A stretch of 64,000 bases of DNA from Spartobacteria bacterium LR76. Its GTDB lineage: Bacteria > Verrucomicrobiota > Verrucomicrobiia > Chthoniobacterales > Terrimicrobiaceae. This document shows positions 44,093-52,185 of the stretch, piece after piece; position 1 is the stretch's first letter; every line of letters starts with the position of its first letter. A model generated the notes under the pieces. It saw only the letters and a list, made by a program, of their open reading frames with translations, searched no databases and was not told the origin of the DNA. The stretch lies in contig QAYZ01000012.1 of NCBI GenBank assembly GCA_003054655.1, positions 248,001-312,000 on the forward strand, given 5' to 3'. The position numbers and the translations under genes are program-made.

Positions 44093-45247
44093 ATGCCGTG
44101 GAAAGAAAGCCGGAAAATGGATCAAAGAATTGAATTTGCGATGAGAGCGGTAAACGCCGGAAATTTCCGGCGGTTATGCCAGCAATATGGGATCAGCACG
44201 AAGACCGGCTACAAGTGGCGGGAGCGTTTCGTGGCGCAAGGGCTGGCCGGAATGGCCGAAGAAAGCCGGCGGCCCAAGAGCCATGCCAGGGAGCTGGGCG
44301 AAGGGGTGATCTGCGAAATCATTGCGCTGAAAAACGCCCACCGGCACTGGGGTCCCAGGAAGATCCGGGAACTCTACCAGCGCAAGCATCATGGCGAGAT
44401 CCCGAGCGAAAGCAGCTTCAAGCGGGTGCTCGAACGGGCCGGGCTCACCGAAGCGCGCAGGCTGCGGCATCGTGCCGAAAGCGGCCGACTGGCCAGCGGC
44501 TTGAAGGCGAGCGCACCCAACGAGGTCTGGAGCGTGGACTTCAAGGGGTGGTGGAAAGACGCCGCCGGGCTGCGGGTTGAACCGCTGACCGTGCGCGACG
44601 AATACAGCCGTATGATCCTGGAGCTACGCGCCTTGGAAGACGCGCGAGGCCAGACCGTGCGGGCCTGCTTTGAACGCCTCTTCGAGCAGCATGGGCTGCC
44701 GGGAGCCATCCGCAGCGACAACGGAGTGCCCTTCGCCAGTCCCAATGGACTGCTGGGCCTTAGCAAGCTCTCGGCCTGGTGGCTGGCCCTTGGCATTGAT
44801 CTGGAGCGCAGCCGGCCCGGCTGCCCTCAGGACAACGGAGCCCACGAACGCATGCACCGCGACATCCGCCATGAACTCCAGGCGGGCCGCATTGGCCGCG
44901 ACCAGGCCGCCTTTGACCTCTGGCGTCAGGAGTTTAATACCGAGCGTCCTCACGAAGCCCTCGGCATGCGCTTGCCCGCCGAAGTCTACCAGCCCTCCTC
45001 GTGTCCCTTCCACGGCACCCCGGAAGACCTCGATTACGGCTCAATGGATACTCGCCGCGTCCATCGCGGTACCGGCACCATCTGCTTCCAGCGCCAGCTC
45101 CTGCTCATCTCGGCGGCTCTCGGCGGCTGGAGCATCGGTCTGGCTCCCTCCGATAATGACTCCTTGACGTCCACTTCGCCCACCTTCCCATCGGGCAGAT
45201 CAACCCCAAAACCGCCAGCTTTCAAGCCGCCCGATCGGGCGGCTTGA
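44093..45247 (+). CDS. IS481-family transposase
   Basis: 384 aa. The N-terminal helix-turn-helix (NFRRLCQQYGISTKTGYKWR) leads to a DDE integrase core. The acidic triad is visible as WSVDFKG (D149), RSDNGVP (D209) and GAHERMHRDI (E252). NTERPHEALGMRLPAEVYQP is the usual IS481/IS3 ending of the core. About 70 residues follow, including a Pro/Ser-rich tail. It is intact, so the element may still be mobile. The start is ATG 44093; ATG 44117 is an alternative. A perfect 36-bp palindrome spans the stop codon. Confidence 0.92.
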   Translation: MPWKESRKMDQRIEFAMRAVNAGNFRRLCQQYGISTKTGYKWRERFVAQGLAGMAEESRRPKSHARELGEGVICEIIALKNAHRHWGPRKIRELYQRKHHGEIPSESSFKRVLERAGLTEARRLRHRAESGRLASGLKASAPNEVWSVDFKGWWKDAAGLRVEPLTVRDEYSRMILELRALEDARGQTVRACFERLFEQHGLPGAIRSDNGVPFASPNGLLGLSKLSAWWLALGIDLERSRPGCPQDNGAHERMHRDIRHELQAGRIGRDQAAFDLWRQEFNTERPHEALGMRLPAEVYQPSSCPFHGTPEDLDYGSMDTRRVHRGTGTICFQRQLLLISAALGGWSIGLAPSDNDSLTSTSPTFPSGRSTPKPPAFKPPDRAA

Positions 45248-45252
45248 AAGCT
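45217..45252. repeat. Perfect 36-bp palindrome over the transposase stop codon
   Basis: The half-site AGCTTTCAAGCCGCCCGA is followed directly by its exact reverse complement, with no spacer. It can form an 18-bp stem in RNA. No T-tract follows. It could protect or terminate the transposase mRNA, or block readthrough into the IS from outside. Confidence 0.8.
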
Positions 45253-45349
45253 CGCCCTTCCCACCCCAATGTGTAACCTCTAACCCAATCAGGTGTTACC
45301 TATGTTCTGAACCTGATGTGTTACCCATGTTCTGACTGCGCCGACAAAA

Positions 45350-45385
45350 AACTTCCCACTTCCGCGATCCAACTTCCGACTTCGC
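45350..45385. repeat. Right arm of the 36-nt inverted repeat flanking the IS element
   Basis: Reverse complement of 43756-43791 with three mismatches. It lies between the IS right end and the lysA promoter, ending 41 bases before the lysA start. Confidence 0.75.
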
Positions 45386-45390
45386 CAACG

Positions 45391-45419
45391 TTGACACAGG
45401 CGGGCGGCCACCGCATTTT
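45391..45419 (+). promoter_or_regulatory. Likely lysA promoter
   Basis: TTGACA (45391-45396), a 17-base spacer and CATTTT (45414-45419). A transcript starting about seven bases later would begin at or next to the GTG start codon at 45426, which has no Shine-Dalgarno sequence. This suggests a leaderless mRNA (inference). Confidence 0.45.
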
Positions 45420-45425
45420 TCCCCG

Positions 45426-46712
45426 GTGCATTCCTTTTCGTATCGTGACCAGTCCCTCTATTGCGAGGGCGTGAGCCTGGAGAAGATCGCCGACGAGGTC
45501 GGGACTCCAGCCTACGTGTATTCCAGTGAGACGATCCGGCAGAATTTCCGCCGCCTCGACCAGGCGCTCAAGCCGCTCGATCACCTGATCTGCTACGCCG
45601 TCAAGGCCAACTCCAACATCGCCATCCTCGACCTCCTGCGCAAGGAGGGGGCGGGGTTTGACATCGTCTCTGGGGGCGAACTCTTCCGCGTGCAAAAGGC
45701 GGGCGGCGATCCCGGCAAGTGTACCTTCGCCGGGGTGGGCAAGACGGAGCAGGAAATCGAGTACGCGATCCAGGCGGGCGTGTATTCCTTCAACGTCGAG
45801 AGCGAACCGGAACTCGAGCGCATCAACGACGTGGCGGGACGCCTCGGGGTGAAGGCCCCGGTGGCTGTGCGCGTGAATCCCAACGTGGACGCCAACACGC
45901 ACAAGTACATCTCGACCGGCAAGAGCCAGAACAAGTTCGGCGTCGGCCTCGACCGTGCGGCGGAGGTTTACGCCCATGCGGCCACGCTGCCCCACCTCAT
46001 CCTGCGCGGTGTGCAGACGCACATCGGCTCGCAGATCCTGGATGCCGCCCCATTCGCCGAGGCGGCGGCCAAGCTGGTGCCGCTGGTCGAGCACCTGCGC
46101 GACACGTACAAGATCGAGTTTTTCAGCATCGGCGGCGGTCTCGGCATCGTTTACGATGCGGCCCTGGCCAGCGGTGATCCCGCCTGGTGGGCATCCATTG
46201 ACCGCCAGAAGAGCATCACGCCGGAGGCCTATGCAGCCGCGATCGTGCCGATCCTCCAGCCGCTGGGCCTGCGGATTCTGTTCGAGCCGGGCCGATTCAT
46301 GGTCGGCAACGCGGGTGTGCTCCTGAGCACGGTCCAGTATGTGAAGAAGACCCCGGCCAAGACCTTCACCGTTGTCGATGCGGCGATGAACGACCTTATC
46401 CGCCCGGCACTTTACGAGGGGTACCACGAGATCGTGCCGCTGAAGAAAAACGCCAGCGGGCCCGAGCCGATGGATGTCGTCGGCCCGGTCTGCGAAAGCG
46501 GCGACTTCTTTGCCCAGGATCGCACGGTGCCGACGCTCGCCCAAGGTGAACGCATCGCGCTCATGAGCTCGGGCGCGTACGGCTTTGTCATGTCGTCGAA
46601 CTACAATTCGCGCCCCCTCCTGCCCGAGGTGCTGGTCGATGGAGAGAAGTCGGCGGTGATCCGCCAGCGCCAGACGCTGGACGACCTCATCGCAGGCGAG
46701 GTGATCCCGTAA
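45426..46712 (+). CDS. lysA: Diaminopimelate decarboxylase
   Basis: 428 aa from GTG 45426. A PLP-dependent fold III enzyme: the Schiff-base lysine is in CYAVKANSN (K60), then GAGFDIVSGGELFR, the HIGSQI motif near residue 198, GGGLGIVYD as the PLP-phosphate glycine loop, EPGRFMVGNAG, and the C-terminal GPVCESGDFFA with the active-site Cys. It decarboxylates meso-diaminopimelate to L-lysine, the last step of lysine synthesis. With Mpl nearby it fits a meso-DAP cell wall. It is followed by a strong terminator and so is probably monocistronic. Confidence 0.96.
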   Translation: MHSFSYRDQSLYCEGVSLEKIADEVGTPAYVYSSETIRQNFRRLDQALKPLDHLICYAVKANSNIAILDLLRKEGAGFDIVSGGELFRVQKAGGDPGKCTFAGVGKTEQEIEYAIQAGVYSFNVESEPELERINDVAGRLGVKAPVAVRVNPNVDANTHKYISTGKSQNKFGVGLDRAAEVYAHAATLPHLILRGVQTHIGSQILDAAPFAEAAAKLVPLVEHLRDTYKIEFFSIGGGLGIVYDAALASGDPAWWASIDRQKSITPEAYAAAIVPILQPLGLRILFEPGRFMVGNAGVLLSTVQYVKKTPAKTFTVVDAAMNDLIRPALYEGYHEIVPLKKNASGPEPMDVVGPVCESGDFFAQDRTVPTLAQGERIALMSSGAYGFVMSSNYNSRPLLPEVLVDGEKSAVIRQRQTLDDLIAGEVIP

Positions 46713-46756
46713 CGGGCATTCGCTAAAAATCACGCCGCAGACGAGGGACTTTCCCG

Positions 46757-46792
46757 GCGGGCCGTGTCTACGAGGCGCGGCCCGCTTTTTTT
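46757..46792 (+). terminator. Intrinsic terminator of lysA
   Basis: GCGGGCCG (46757-46764) pairs with CGGCCCGC (46778-46785), followed by seven T. It lies 45 bases after the lysA stop and ahead of a convergent gene. Confidence 0.9.
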
Positions 46793-46808
46793 GTCGCGTA
46801 GGGGGCGG

Positions 46809-48026
46809 CTAGAAAAACTTCAGTGCCCGGCGCTCGACTTCGCCGCTCTGGACGAAGTGCTGGCCCTTGAGCCAGCGCTCGATCTCCGAGAGATGCGCTG
46901 CGCCCCACGGGACGATGATGCGCTGAAAGTCGGGGAGGGCGGACTGGATTTCCGCGATGAGCCGGCGGTTGCGGGCGTGCAGGATGTCGTCCCACACCTG
47001 CGCCTGGGCGTCGGAGTCATTGATCGGCGAGGAGGGGTCCTGGAGTTCCAGCAGGATATCGCGCCAGGTCGGGGCCTCCATCAGGCGGGAGAGGGTGATG
47101 ATGTAGGCAATGGTCTTGGGTCGCAGATTGCTGATGTCGACATCGGCGTGGCGGTACTCGTGACTGGTGAAGTTGTCATCGCCCCACTCCTCCATTTCCA
47201 CGGGCGAGTCATCTTTCGGATGATTGTGGAGCTTGGCGCGGGCGTAGGCCTTGCGGGAAAATGTGCTTTCGCTTTGCGCAGTGAGTTGGAAAAGCCGGGC
47301 GACGCGCGTGTAGTCGAGGTGGTTGTCGTCTAGGAGGTTCTTGTCATCCGTCACGCCCTCGAGCAGCACGACGGAGGGATGTTTCGGGTCGGCCTTGGGC
47401 AGCACATCATCGTAAAACTCCTCGGTGGCGATATGCATCATGCCGGAGAGACGAACCTCGCGGTCGCCTTCCTTGAACTGCCGCTCGACCAGATAAAGGC
47501 CATTGGGCCGCAGGCGCACGTACCCGCCGGTCGTCGCGCTGATGAGCGCGGAAACCTCGAAAAAGATCGCCACAAGCGCCACCAAGCTCGCCACCTGGAG
47601 GGCGAACCACCCGATGACGGTGTACTGCCAGCGGAAAAAACGGCCTTCCCGCGCGGCGAAAGGCGCTTTCCATGTATGCCCGGGAGCGCGGAATTTCCAC
47701 GCAAGAAACACGCCGAGCAGGACCTGAAGGATATTCGACGCGCCGGAAACCCATGGCACGACGTGATCGGGGAAGGGCCAGAGCGAGACGTAGACGCCTG
47801 CCCAGAGATAGCCGAGCATCGGAAGGACGATACGCTTCGGCACCAGTTCAGTCGCCAGCACGAGGGCAAGCATCGGGAAGGAGCCGAGGAAAAGCAGGAC
47901 GGCGAAGAGCGCCGAGACGACGGCAAACCCGGAGTGCGGCGCAGCCATCGAGATAACACCCAGCACCCCGGAGGCCATGAAGGCCACCCAGAAGCCATTG
48001 ACTGCGACGCTGAGCATTTGAGGCAT
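46809..48026 (-). CDS. Membrane protein with a C-terminal TraB/TIKI-like domain
   Basis: 405 aa. The N-terminal half has about five membrane helices (for example FAVVSALFAVLLFLGSFPML, and YTVIGWFALQVASLVALVAI near residues 135-155). The C-terminal half (about 170-405) is soluble: MMHIATEEFYDDVLPKADP, PSVVLLEGVTDDKNLLDD, ARNRRLIAEIQSALPDF and IIVPWGAAHLSEIERWL. The 'HxGxEExY', 'LEG', 'RN' and 'GAAHL' positions resemble the TraB/PrgY/TIKI (EreA/ChaN-like) fold, a possible metalloprotease or pheromone-shutdown family. The assignment rests on motif order only. It is convergent with lysA and divergent from the flavoprotein gene. Confidence 0.6.
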   Translation of the reverse strand: MPQMLSVAVNGFWVAFMASGVLGVISMAAPHSGFAVVSALFAVLLFLGSFPMLALVLATELVPKRIVLPMLGYLWAGVYVSLWPFPDHVVPWVSGASNILQVLLGVFLAWKFRAPGHTWKAPFAAREGRFFRWQYTVIGWFALQVASLVALVAIFFEVSALISATTGGYVRLRPNGLYLVERQFKEGDREVRLSGMMHIATEEFYDDVLPKADPKHPSVVLLEGVTDDKNLLDDNHLDYTRVARLFQLTAQSESTFSRKAYARAKLHNHPKDDSPVEMEEWGDDNFTSHEYRHADVDISNLRPKTIAYIITLSRLMEAPTWRDILLELQDPSSPINDSDAQAQVWDDILHARNRRLIAEIQSALPDFQRIIVPWGAAHLSEIERWLKGQHFVQSGEVERRALKFF

Positions 48027-48149
48027 GATTCTAGCAGAACTTTACGGGATCACAATGAAGGGATTTAACCTTGGAAATCCCATTTCGTTCCTCGTCTTGG
48101 CACGTTGCACGCTTGCATGAGGGGAAACCTTCCCATTTACTCCACACCC

Positions 48150-49298
48150 ATGTCCACGGAATCCGCCTCGGGGTACTCCCGCAAAAACCCATTCCCTGCC
48201 AAACTGACGGTCAACCAACGCCTTACCGCGGAAGGTTCGAACAAAGATACCCGCCATTTTGAGATTTCTCTCGAGGGTTCGGGACTCACCTATGAGGTGG
48301 GCGATTCGCTCGGCGTGTTTGCCACGAACGACCCGGAGCTGGTCGAGCTGATCCTGGCGAACCAGGGCTTCAGCGGCGACGAGCCGGTGACGAACCCCGA
48401 CGGCCAGACCGTGACGATCCGCCAGGCGCTCACGAAGGACTACGTCATCACCGAGCCGGCCAAGCAGATTCTCCAGGCTGTGCCGCTCAAGGACGAATCC
48501 GCCGCTTTTCTCAACGACCTCCTTGATCCCGGCCAGAAAGCCTCGCTCGACGACTATCTCTGGGGCCGCGACATTCTCGATGTGCTCGAGGAGTTCCCGG
48601 CGGCGAAGTTCACACCGGAGGAATTCGTCAAGGTCCTGCGCAAGCTCCAGCCGCGCCTGTACTCCATCGCCTCCTCGCAGAAGGCGGTCGGTGAGGCTGT
48701 GCACCTCACGGTGGCTGTCGTGCGCTATAACTCCAAGGCGAGCGACCGCCTCCGCAAGGGCGTCTGCTCGACCTTCCTCGCCGAGCGTTCCGAGGCGGGA
48801 CTCCCGGTTTTCACCCACACCGCGAAGCACTTCCGCGTGCCCGAGGATCTGAATGCCCCGGTCATCATGGTCGGCCCCGGCACCGGCATCGCGCCGTTCC
48901 GTGCGTTTCTCCAGGAGCGCGCCGCCACGGGGGCGACGGGCAAGAACTGGCTCTTCTTCGGCGAGCAGCATGCGGCGACGGATTTCTTCTACCGCGAGGA
49001 GTTTGAGAAATACCAGGAGTCGGGCGTGCTGACGAAGCTCACCACCGCCTTCTCCCGCGACCAGGCCGAGAAGATTTACGTCCAGCATCGTCTGGTCGAG
49101 AACGCCACCGAGATTTACGAGTGGCTCGAGGCGGGCGGGTACTTCTACGTCTGCGGCGATGCCAAGAACATGGCCAAGGACGTCGAGGCGGCTCTCCACA
49201 CCATCGTGGAAAAAGCAGGCGGCAAGACGCCCGAGCAGGCCAAGGAGTACATCGAGGAATTCAAGAAGGCCAAGCGTTACCGCAAGGACGTCTACTAG
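48150..49298 (+). CDS. Sulfite-reductase-type flavoprotein (FAD/NADPH domains only)
   Basis: 382 aa from ATG 48150. It matches the C-terminal two thirds of CysJ/cytochrome P450 reductase: the connecting/FAD domain (YEVGDSLGVFATND; RLYSIASS, the FAD-binding R-x-Y-S) and the NAD(P)H domain (VIMVGPGTGIAPFRAFLQER, WLFFGEQHAATDFFYREE, YFYVCGDAKNMAKDVEAAL, ending KRYRKDVY with the stacking aromatic). The N-terminal flavodoxin (FMN) domain of full-length CysJ (about 600 aa) is absent. It may reduce sulfite reductase through a separate flavodoxin or ferredoxin, or serve another oxidoreductase. No hemoprotein partner is adjacent. Confidence 0.88.
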   Translation: MSTESASGYSRKNPFPAKLTVNQRLTAEGSNKDTRHFEISLEGSGLTYEVGDSLGVFATNDPELVELILANQGFSGDEPVTNPDGQTVTIRQALTKDYVITEPAKQILQAVPLKDESAAFLNDLLDPGQKASLDDYLWGRDILDVLEEFPAAKFTPEEFVKVLRKLQPRLYSIASSQKAVGEAVHLTVAVVRYNSKASDRLRKGVCSTFLAERSEAGLPVFTHTAKHFRVPEDLNAPVIMVGPGTGIAPFRAFLQERAATGATGKNWLFFGEQHAATDFFYREEFEKYQESGVLTKLTTAFSRDQAEKIYVQHRLVENATEIYEWLEAGGYFYVCGDAKNMAKDVEAALHTIVEKAGGKTPEQAKEYIEEFKKAKRYRKDVY

Positions 49299-49333
49299 AT
49301 TCCCCGAGCGCGCGCGTCGTACCCTCTCCCGTC

Positions 49334-50713
49334 ATGCAGCAACATCAGCATGTTCATTTCCTCGGCATCTGTGGCACCGCCATGGGCGCCGTGGCGGCCG
49401 CGATGCGCGACCGGGGCTATGTCATCACCGGGCAGGACGATAACGTCTACCCGCCCATGTCCACCTTCCTGGAGGGCAAGGGCATCACGATCACCAAGGG
49501 CTACCGCCCCGAGGACATCCCGGCGGCGGATGTGATCGTGGTCGGCAACGCCATGACGCGCGGCAACGCCGCCGTCGAGGCCGTGCTGAACCGCAAGCTG
49601 TATTACCTTTCCCTGCCCGAGACGCTGAAGCAGTTCTTCCTGCGCGGCCGCCACAATCTCGTGGTCACCGGCACGCATGGCAAGACGACGACCACGTCGA
49701 TGCTCACGTGGATCTTTGAGAGCACGGGGCAGGAGCCCAGCTATCTCATCGGCGGCATCCCGGCCAATCTCGGCCAGGGGGCGAAGCTGCGCGACTCGAA
49801 GTATTTCATCCTCGAGGGCGACGAGTACGACACGGCGTTTTTCGACAAGCGGTCAAAGTTCATCCACTACCTCCCCGAGTTGGTGATCGTGAACAACATC
49901 GAGTTTGACCACGCCGACATCTACAAGGATCTCGACGAGATCAAGACGAGCTTCCGCCGACTGCTCAACATCGTGCCGGGCAACGGCATGGTGCTGATCA
50001 ATGGCGACGATGCGAACTGCCTCGATGTCGCGGGCAAATGTCCCGCGCCCATCGTGGAGGTGGGCTTCTCGCCCAATGCGGGCAACCACATCGCCAATCC
50101 GCACCAGAAGGGCGGCGAGTCGTTCTTTGAGCTCTTTGGCGCGAAGTTCCAGATTCCGCTCATCGGCGACTTCAATATCCGCAACGCGGCCATGGCGGCC
50201 TCGGCGGCGCATTTCTACGGCATTCCGGTGCCGCAAATCCAGGAGGCGCTGGCGACTTTCAAGGGCATCAAGCGCCGCCAGGAGGTGCGTGGCGTGACGC
50301 GCGGGATCACGGTGATCGACGATTTCGGCCATCACCCTACGGCCATCAGGCAGACGCTCGCCGGATTGCGCGAACGCTACGGCAGCGCCCGGCTGTGGGC
50401 CATCTTTGAGCCCCGGTCGAACACCACGCGCCGCGCGGTTTTCCAGGACGCCTTGCCACAAGCCTTCGTCGATGCCGACGGGGTCTTCATCGCGCGCGTC
50501 GCGCGTCTCGACCAGCTCCCCGAGGCTGACCGGCTGAACCCGGAGAAGGTCGTGGCCGACATCGCCGCGCAGGGAAAGCCCGCCTTTTACGAGCCAACCG
50601 CCGACGATATCGTGGCGAAACTTGCGCCGCTGGCGCAGGAGGGCGACGTTGTGGTGGTCTTCAGCAATGGCGGCTTCGATGGCATCCACCAAAAACTCCT
50701 CGACCGGCTCTAG
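49334..50713 (+). CDS. mpl: UDP-N-acetylmuramate:L-alanyl-gamma-D-glutamyl-meso-diaminopimelate ligase
   Basis: 459 aa from ATG 49334. A Mur-ligase-type enzyme: the N-terminal HFLGICGTAMGAVAAAM and DDNVYPPMSTFLEGKGI segments are typical of Mpl rather than MurC. The ATP P-loop is VVTGTHGKTTTTSML. The central domain contains FILEGDEYDTAFFDKRSKF and NNIEFDHADIY, and the C-terminal domain has VIDDFGHHPTAIRQTL. It reattaches the recycled tripeptide L-Ala-D-Glu-meso-DAP to UDP-MurNAc, saving cell-wall material. It is 35 bases after the flavoprotein gene and overlaps the next gene by 35 bases. Confidence 0.94.
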   Translation: MQQHQHVHFLGICGTAMGAVAAAMRDRGYVITGQDDNVYPPMSTFLEGKGITITKGYRPEDIPAADVIVVGNAMTRGNAAVEAVLNRKLYYLSLPETLKQFFLRGRHNLVVTGTHGKTTTTSMLTWIFESTGQEPSYLIGGIPANLGQGAKLRDSKYFILEGDEYDTAFFDKRSKFIHYLPELVIVNNIEFDHADIYKDLDEIKTSFRRLLNIVPGNGMVLINGDDANCLDVAGKCPAPIVEVGFSPNAGNHIANPHQKGGESFFELFGAKFQIPLIGDFNIRNAAMAASAAHFYGIPVPQIQEALATFKGIKRRQEVRGVTRGITVIDDFGHHPTAIRQTLAGLRERYGSARLWAIFEPRSNTTRRAVFQDALPQAFVDADGVFIARVARLDQLPEADRLNPEKVVADIAAQGKPAFYEPTADDIVAKLAPLAQEGDVVVVFSNGGFDGIHQKLLDRL

Positions 50714-51158
50714 GCCGCAGGCGACTTTCGCGGAAGCCGTCTCGCGGGCTCTCGGCCCCCGTGGCGGCGTACTCCTCATCGACGCGGAGTGCGTGTTGTG
50801 CAACCGCTTCGCCCGCACGGTCATTCGCGCCGACCGCGAGGGGCTGTTTGTCCTGATCCCGAATCACTCCGAGACCTCCGCGCGTCTCCTCGCCGAGACC
50901 TGCATCCCCGAGCCGCCCACCGGCACCATCGTGCTGCTCAAGGGCGGGCGCTCGTATATCTACAGCGACGTCTCGCTCAATGTGTGGGCCGACCTCGGAT
51001 TCCCCTGGTCGCTGACCAAACCCGCCTTCCTCATCCCGCGCGCAATCCGCGATTTCTTCTACAAGCTCGTCGCCGACAACCGCTACCGCCTCTTTGGCAA
51101 AACCACCGCCTGCGGTCTGCTCAGCCCGGAGGAGCGCAGGCGGGTATTGATGGGGTAG
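50679..51158 (+). CDS. DCC-family thiol-disulfide oxidoreductase (DUF393)
   Basis: 159 aa from ATG 50679, overlapping the end of mpl by 35 bases; other starts nearby are possible. The defining D-x-x-C-x-x-C motif is in LLIDAECVLCNRFARTV, followed by DREGLFVLIPNHSETSARLL, TGTIVLLKGGRSYIYSDV and a helical end (FYKLVADNRYRLFGKT). DCC proteins have a thioredoxin-like fold and are thought to be thiol-disulfide oxidoreductases; substrates are unknown. Confidence 0.85.
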   Translation: MASTKNSSTGSRPQATFAEAVSRALGPRGGVLLIDAECVLCNRFARTVIRADREGLFVLIPNHSETSARLLAETCIPEPPTGTIVLLKGGRSYIYSDVSLNVWADLGFPWSLTKPAFLIPRAIRDFFYKLVADNRYRLFGKTTACGLLSPEERRRVLMG

Positions 51159-51181
51159 AAGGGATTTGCTAAGCTAAGCGG

Positions 51182-51562
51182 GTGAGAATTTCTTCCCCCG
51201 GTGGCAGCCGCCAGATTTTGCTGAACCTGCTGGGGTATTTTCTTTTTGTCGTGGTGAGCTATGGGGTGGTTGTCTCCCACGCCTGCCTGTTGAAATGCAC
51301 GCCGGTGGAGACGGTGCTGGAGATTTTCAGCAAGCTCCTGCTGCCGCTGGGGATTTTTCGCTCACGCACGATCAAGGAGGTCCTTGGGCGTATGGTCTTT
51401 TACTGGCTCATTGGGTGCGCCTTGTTCCTGGCCTATGAATTGTGGCTGCACTCCGACTTGTTCCCCCGTGCGTGGCTGGATCAAGAGTCTCTTCGTTGGA
51501 AGGAAGGTCTCCTGAGAAAGCTGCGGGAGAACGCTGCGGCCTTTCCATCGATGAATCGATAG
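51182..51562 (+). CDS. Small membrane protein of unknown function
   Basis: 126 aa from GTG 51182. Two membrane helices are predicted by eye: LLNLLGYFLFVVVSYGVVV (about 13-31) and MVFYWLIGCALFLAYELWL (about 71-89), separated by a loop with VETVLEIFSKLLLPLGIF, a possible re-entrant helix. I do not recognise the family. It follows the DCC gene by 23 bases and could be in the same unit. Confidence 0.6.
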   Translation: MRISSPGGSRQILLNLLGYFLFVVVSYGVVVSHACLLKCTPVETVLEIFSKLLLPLGIFRSRTIKEVLGRMVFYWLIGCALFLAYELWLHSDLFPRAWLDQESLRWKEGLLRKLRENAAAFPSMNR

Positions 51563-51567
51563 AGGAT

Positions 51568-51888
51568 TCAGTCTTCCAGAGTGGCGGCGTCTTCTCGCAG
51601 CCGGGCGGGGAGATCCATGCTTTCATGGAGCACGGAAATGACTCCGATTTCTTCCGTGGAGAGCTGGCGAAAGAAGATGAAATGGTGGCGATGGTGGAAG
51701 TAAAAGACGCCCGGAAGTTGTTCGTCTCCGACGGAACGCCAAAGGGAGCGGGATGTCTGCGCTTTGTTGATGGCAGCGGCAAGGCCTCGCAAATAGGCGT
51801 CAGCCTGCCGGGTTCCCCAGGTTCGTTCGGTGTAGTCCCAGATATCCAGCAGCCGCGCCTGTGCTGAGACAAATATCCTAGCGGCCAC
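51568..51888 (-). CDS. ParE/RelE-superfamily toxin
   Basis: 106 aa with the ParE fold order: FVSAQARLLDIWDYTERTWG (helix 1), ADAYLRGLAAAINKA (helix 2), RSLWRSVGDEQLPGVFYFHH and HHFIFFRQLSTEEIGVISVLHESMD (strands). The conserved Arg and the final hydrophobic-H-x-x-M-D segment fit ParE-type toxins, which usually poison DNA gyrase. Its start overlaps the antitoxin stop by 11 bases, a typical toxin-antitoxin arrangement. Confidence 0.85.
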   Translation of the reverse strand: MAARIFVSAQARLLDIWDYTERTWGTRQADAYLRGLAAAINKAQTSRSLWRSVGDEQLPGVFYFHHRHHFIFFRQLSTEEIGVISVLHESMDLPARLREDAATLED

Positions 51889-52147
51889 GCTTTTTGCTGC
51901 GCTTCCGGGCCTCCGTGATTACCTCCTCGATATCGAGGGGAACAAACGCGCTTTCCTCCGCCACGATGCCAGGAGCAAGTTCCTCGCGCAATGACATCCA
52001 CTTGCGCTGTTCCTCGCGCTCGTAGTCCCGACGCACCAAGTCCCGGATGTATTCACTGGCGGAACTGTACAGGCCGCTCTGGCCGATCCGTGACTGGATA
52101 AACCTTTGTAATTCTCCGGCAAACCGGACATTGACTCCTTCCGCCAT
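51878..52147 (-). CDS. ParD-like (RHH) antitoxin
   Basis: 89 aa from ATG 52147, chosen for the good Shine-Dalgarno GGAGG seven bases upstream. NVRFAGELQRFIQSRIGQSG and YSSASEYIRDLVRRDYEREE match the ribbon-helix-helix DNA-binding domain of ParD/CopG-like antitoxins, and the C-terminal tail should wrap the toxin. A perfect inverted repeat lies 39 bases upstream and is the likely autoregulatory operator. Confidence 0.87.
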   Translation of the reverse strand: MAEGVNVRFAGELQRFIQSRIGQSGLYSSASEYIRDLVRRDYEREEQRKWMSLREELAPGIVAEESAFVPLDIEEVITEARKRSKKRGR

Positions 52148-52185
52148 GGTGAATCCTCCTTTGTTCAGGGTTAACGATGGCGGCT

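Larger units (their letters stand above)
44015..45335 (+). mobile_element. IS481-family insertion sequence, about 1.32 kb
   Basis: Ends are defined by inverted repeats of about 45 bases. The left end reads TCAAAACATCGGTAACACAT and then TCAGAACATGGGTAACAC; the right end, read inward, has TCAGAACATGGGTAACACAT and then TCAGAACATAGGTAACAC. Each end thus carries the unit TCAGAACATNGGTAACAC twice, probably transposase binding sites. One transposase gene fills the inside. I found no clear target-site duplication next to these ends, so exact boundaries are approximate. It sits between the alpha-E gene and lysA, inside the 36-nt inverted repeat. Confidence 0.85.

Noticed and set aside
44005-45345. Target-site duplication for the IS element.
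   Set aside because: Flanking bases on the two sides do not match beyond three bases at any plausible boundary.
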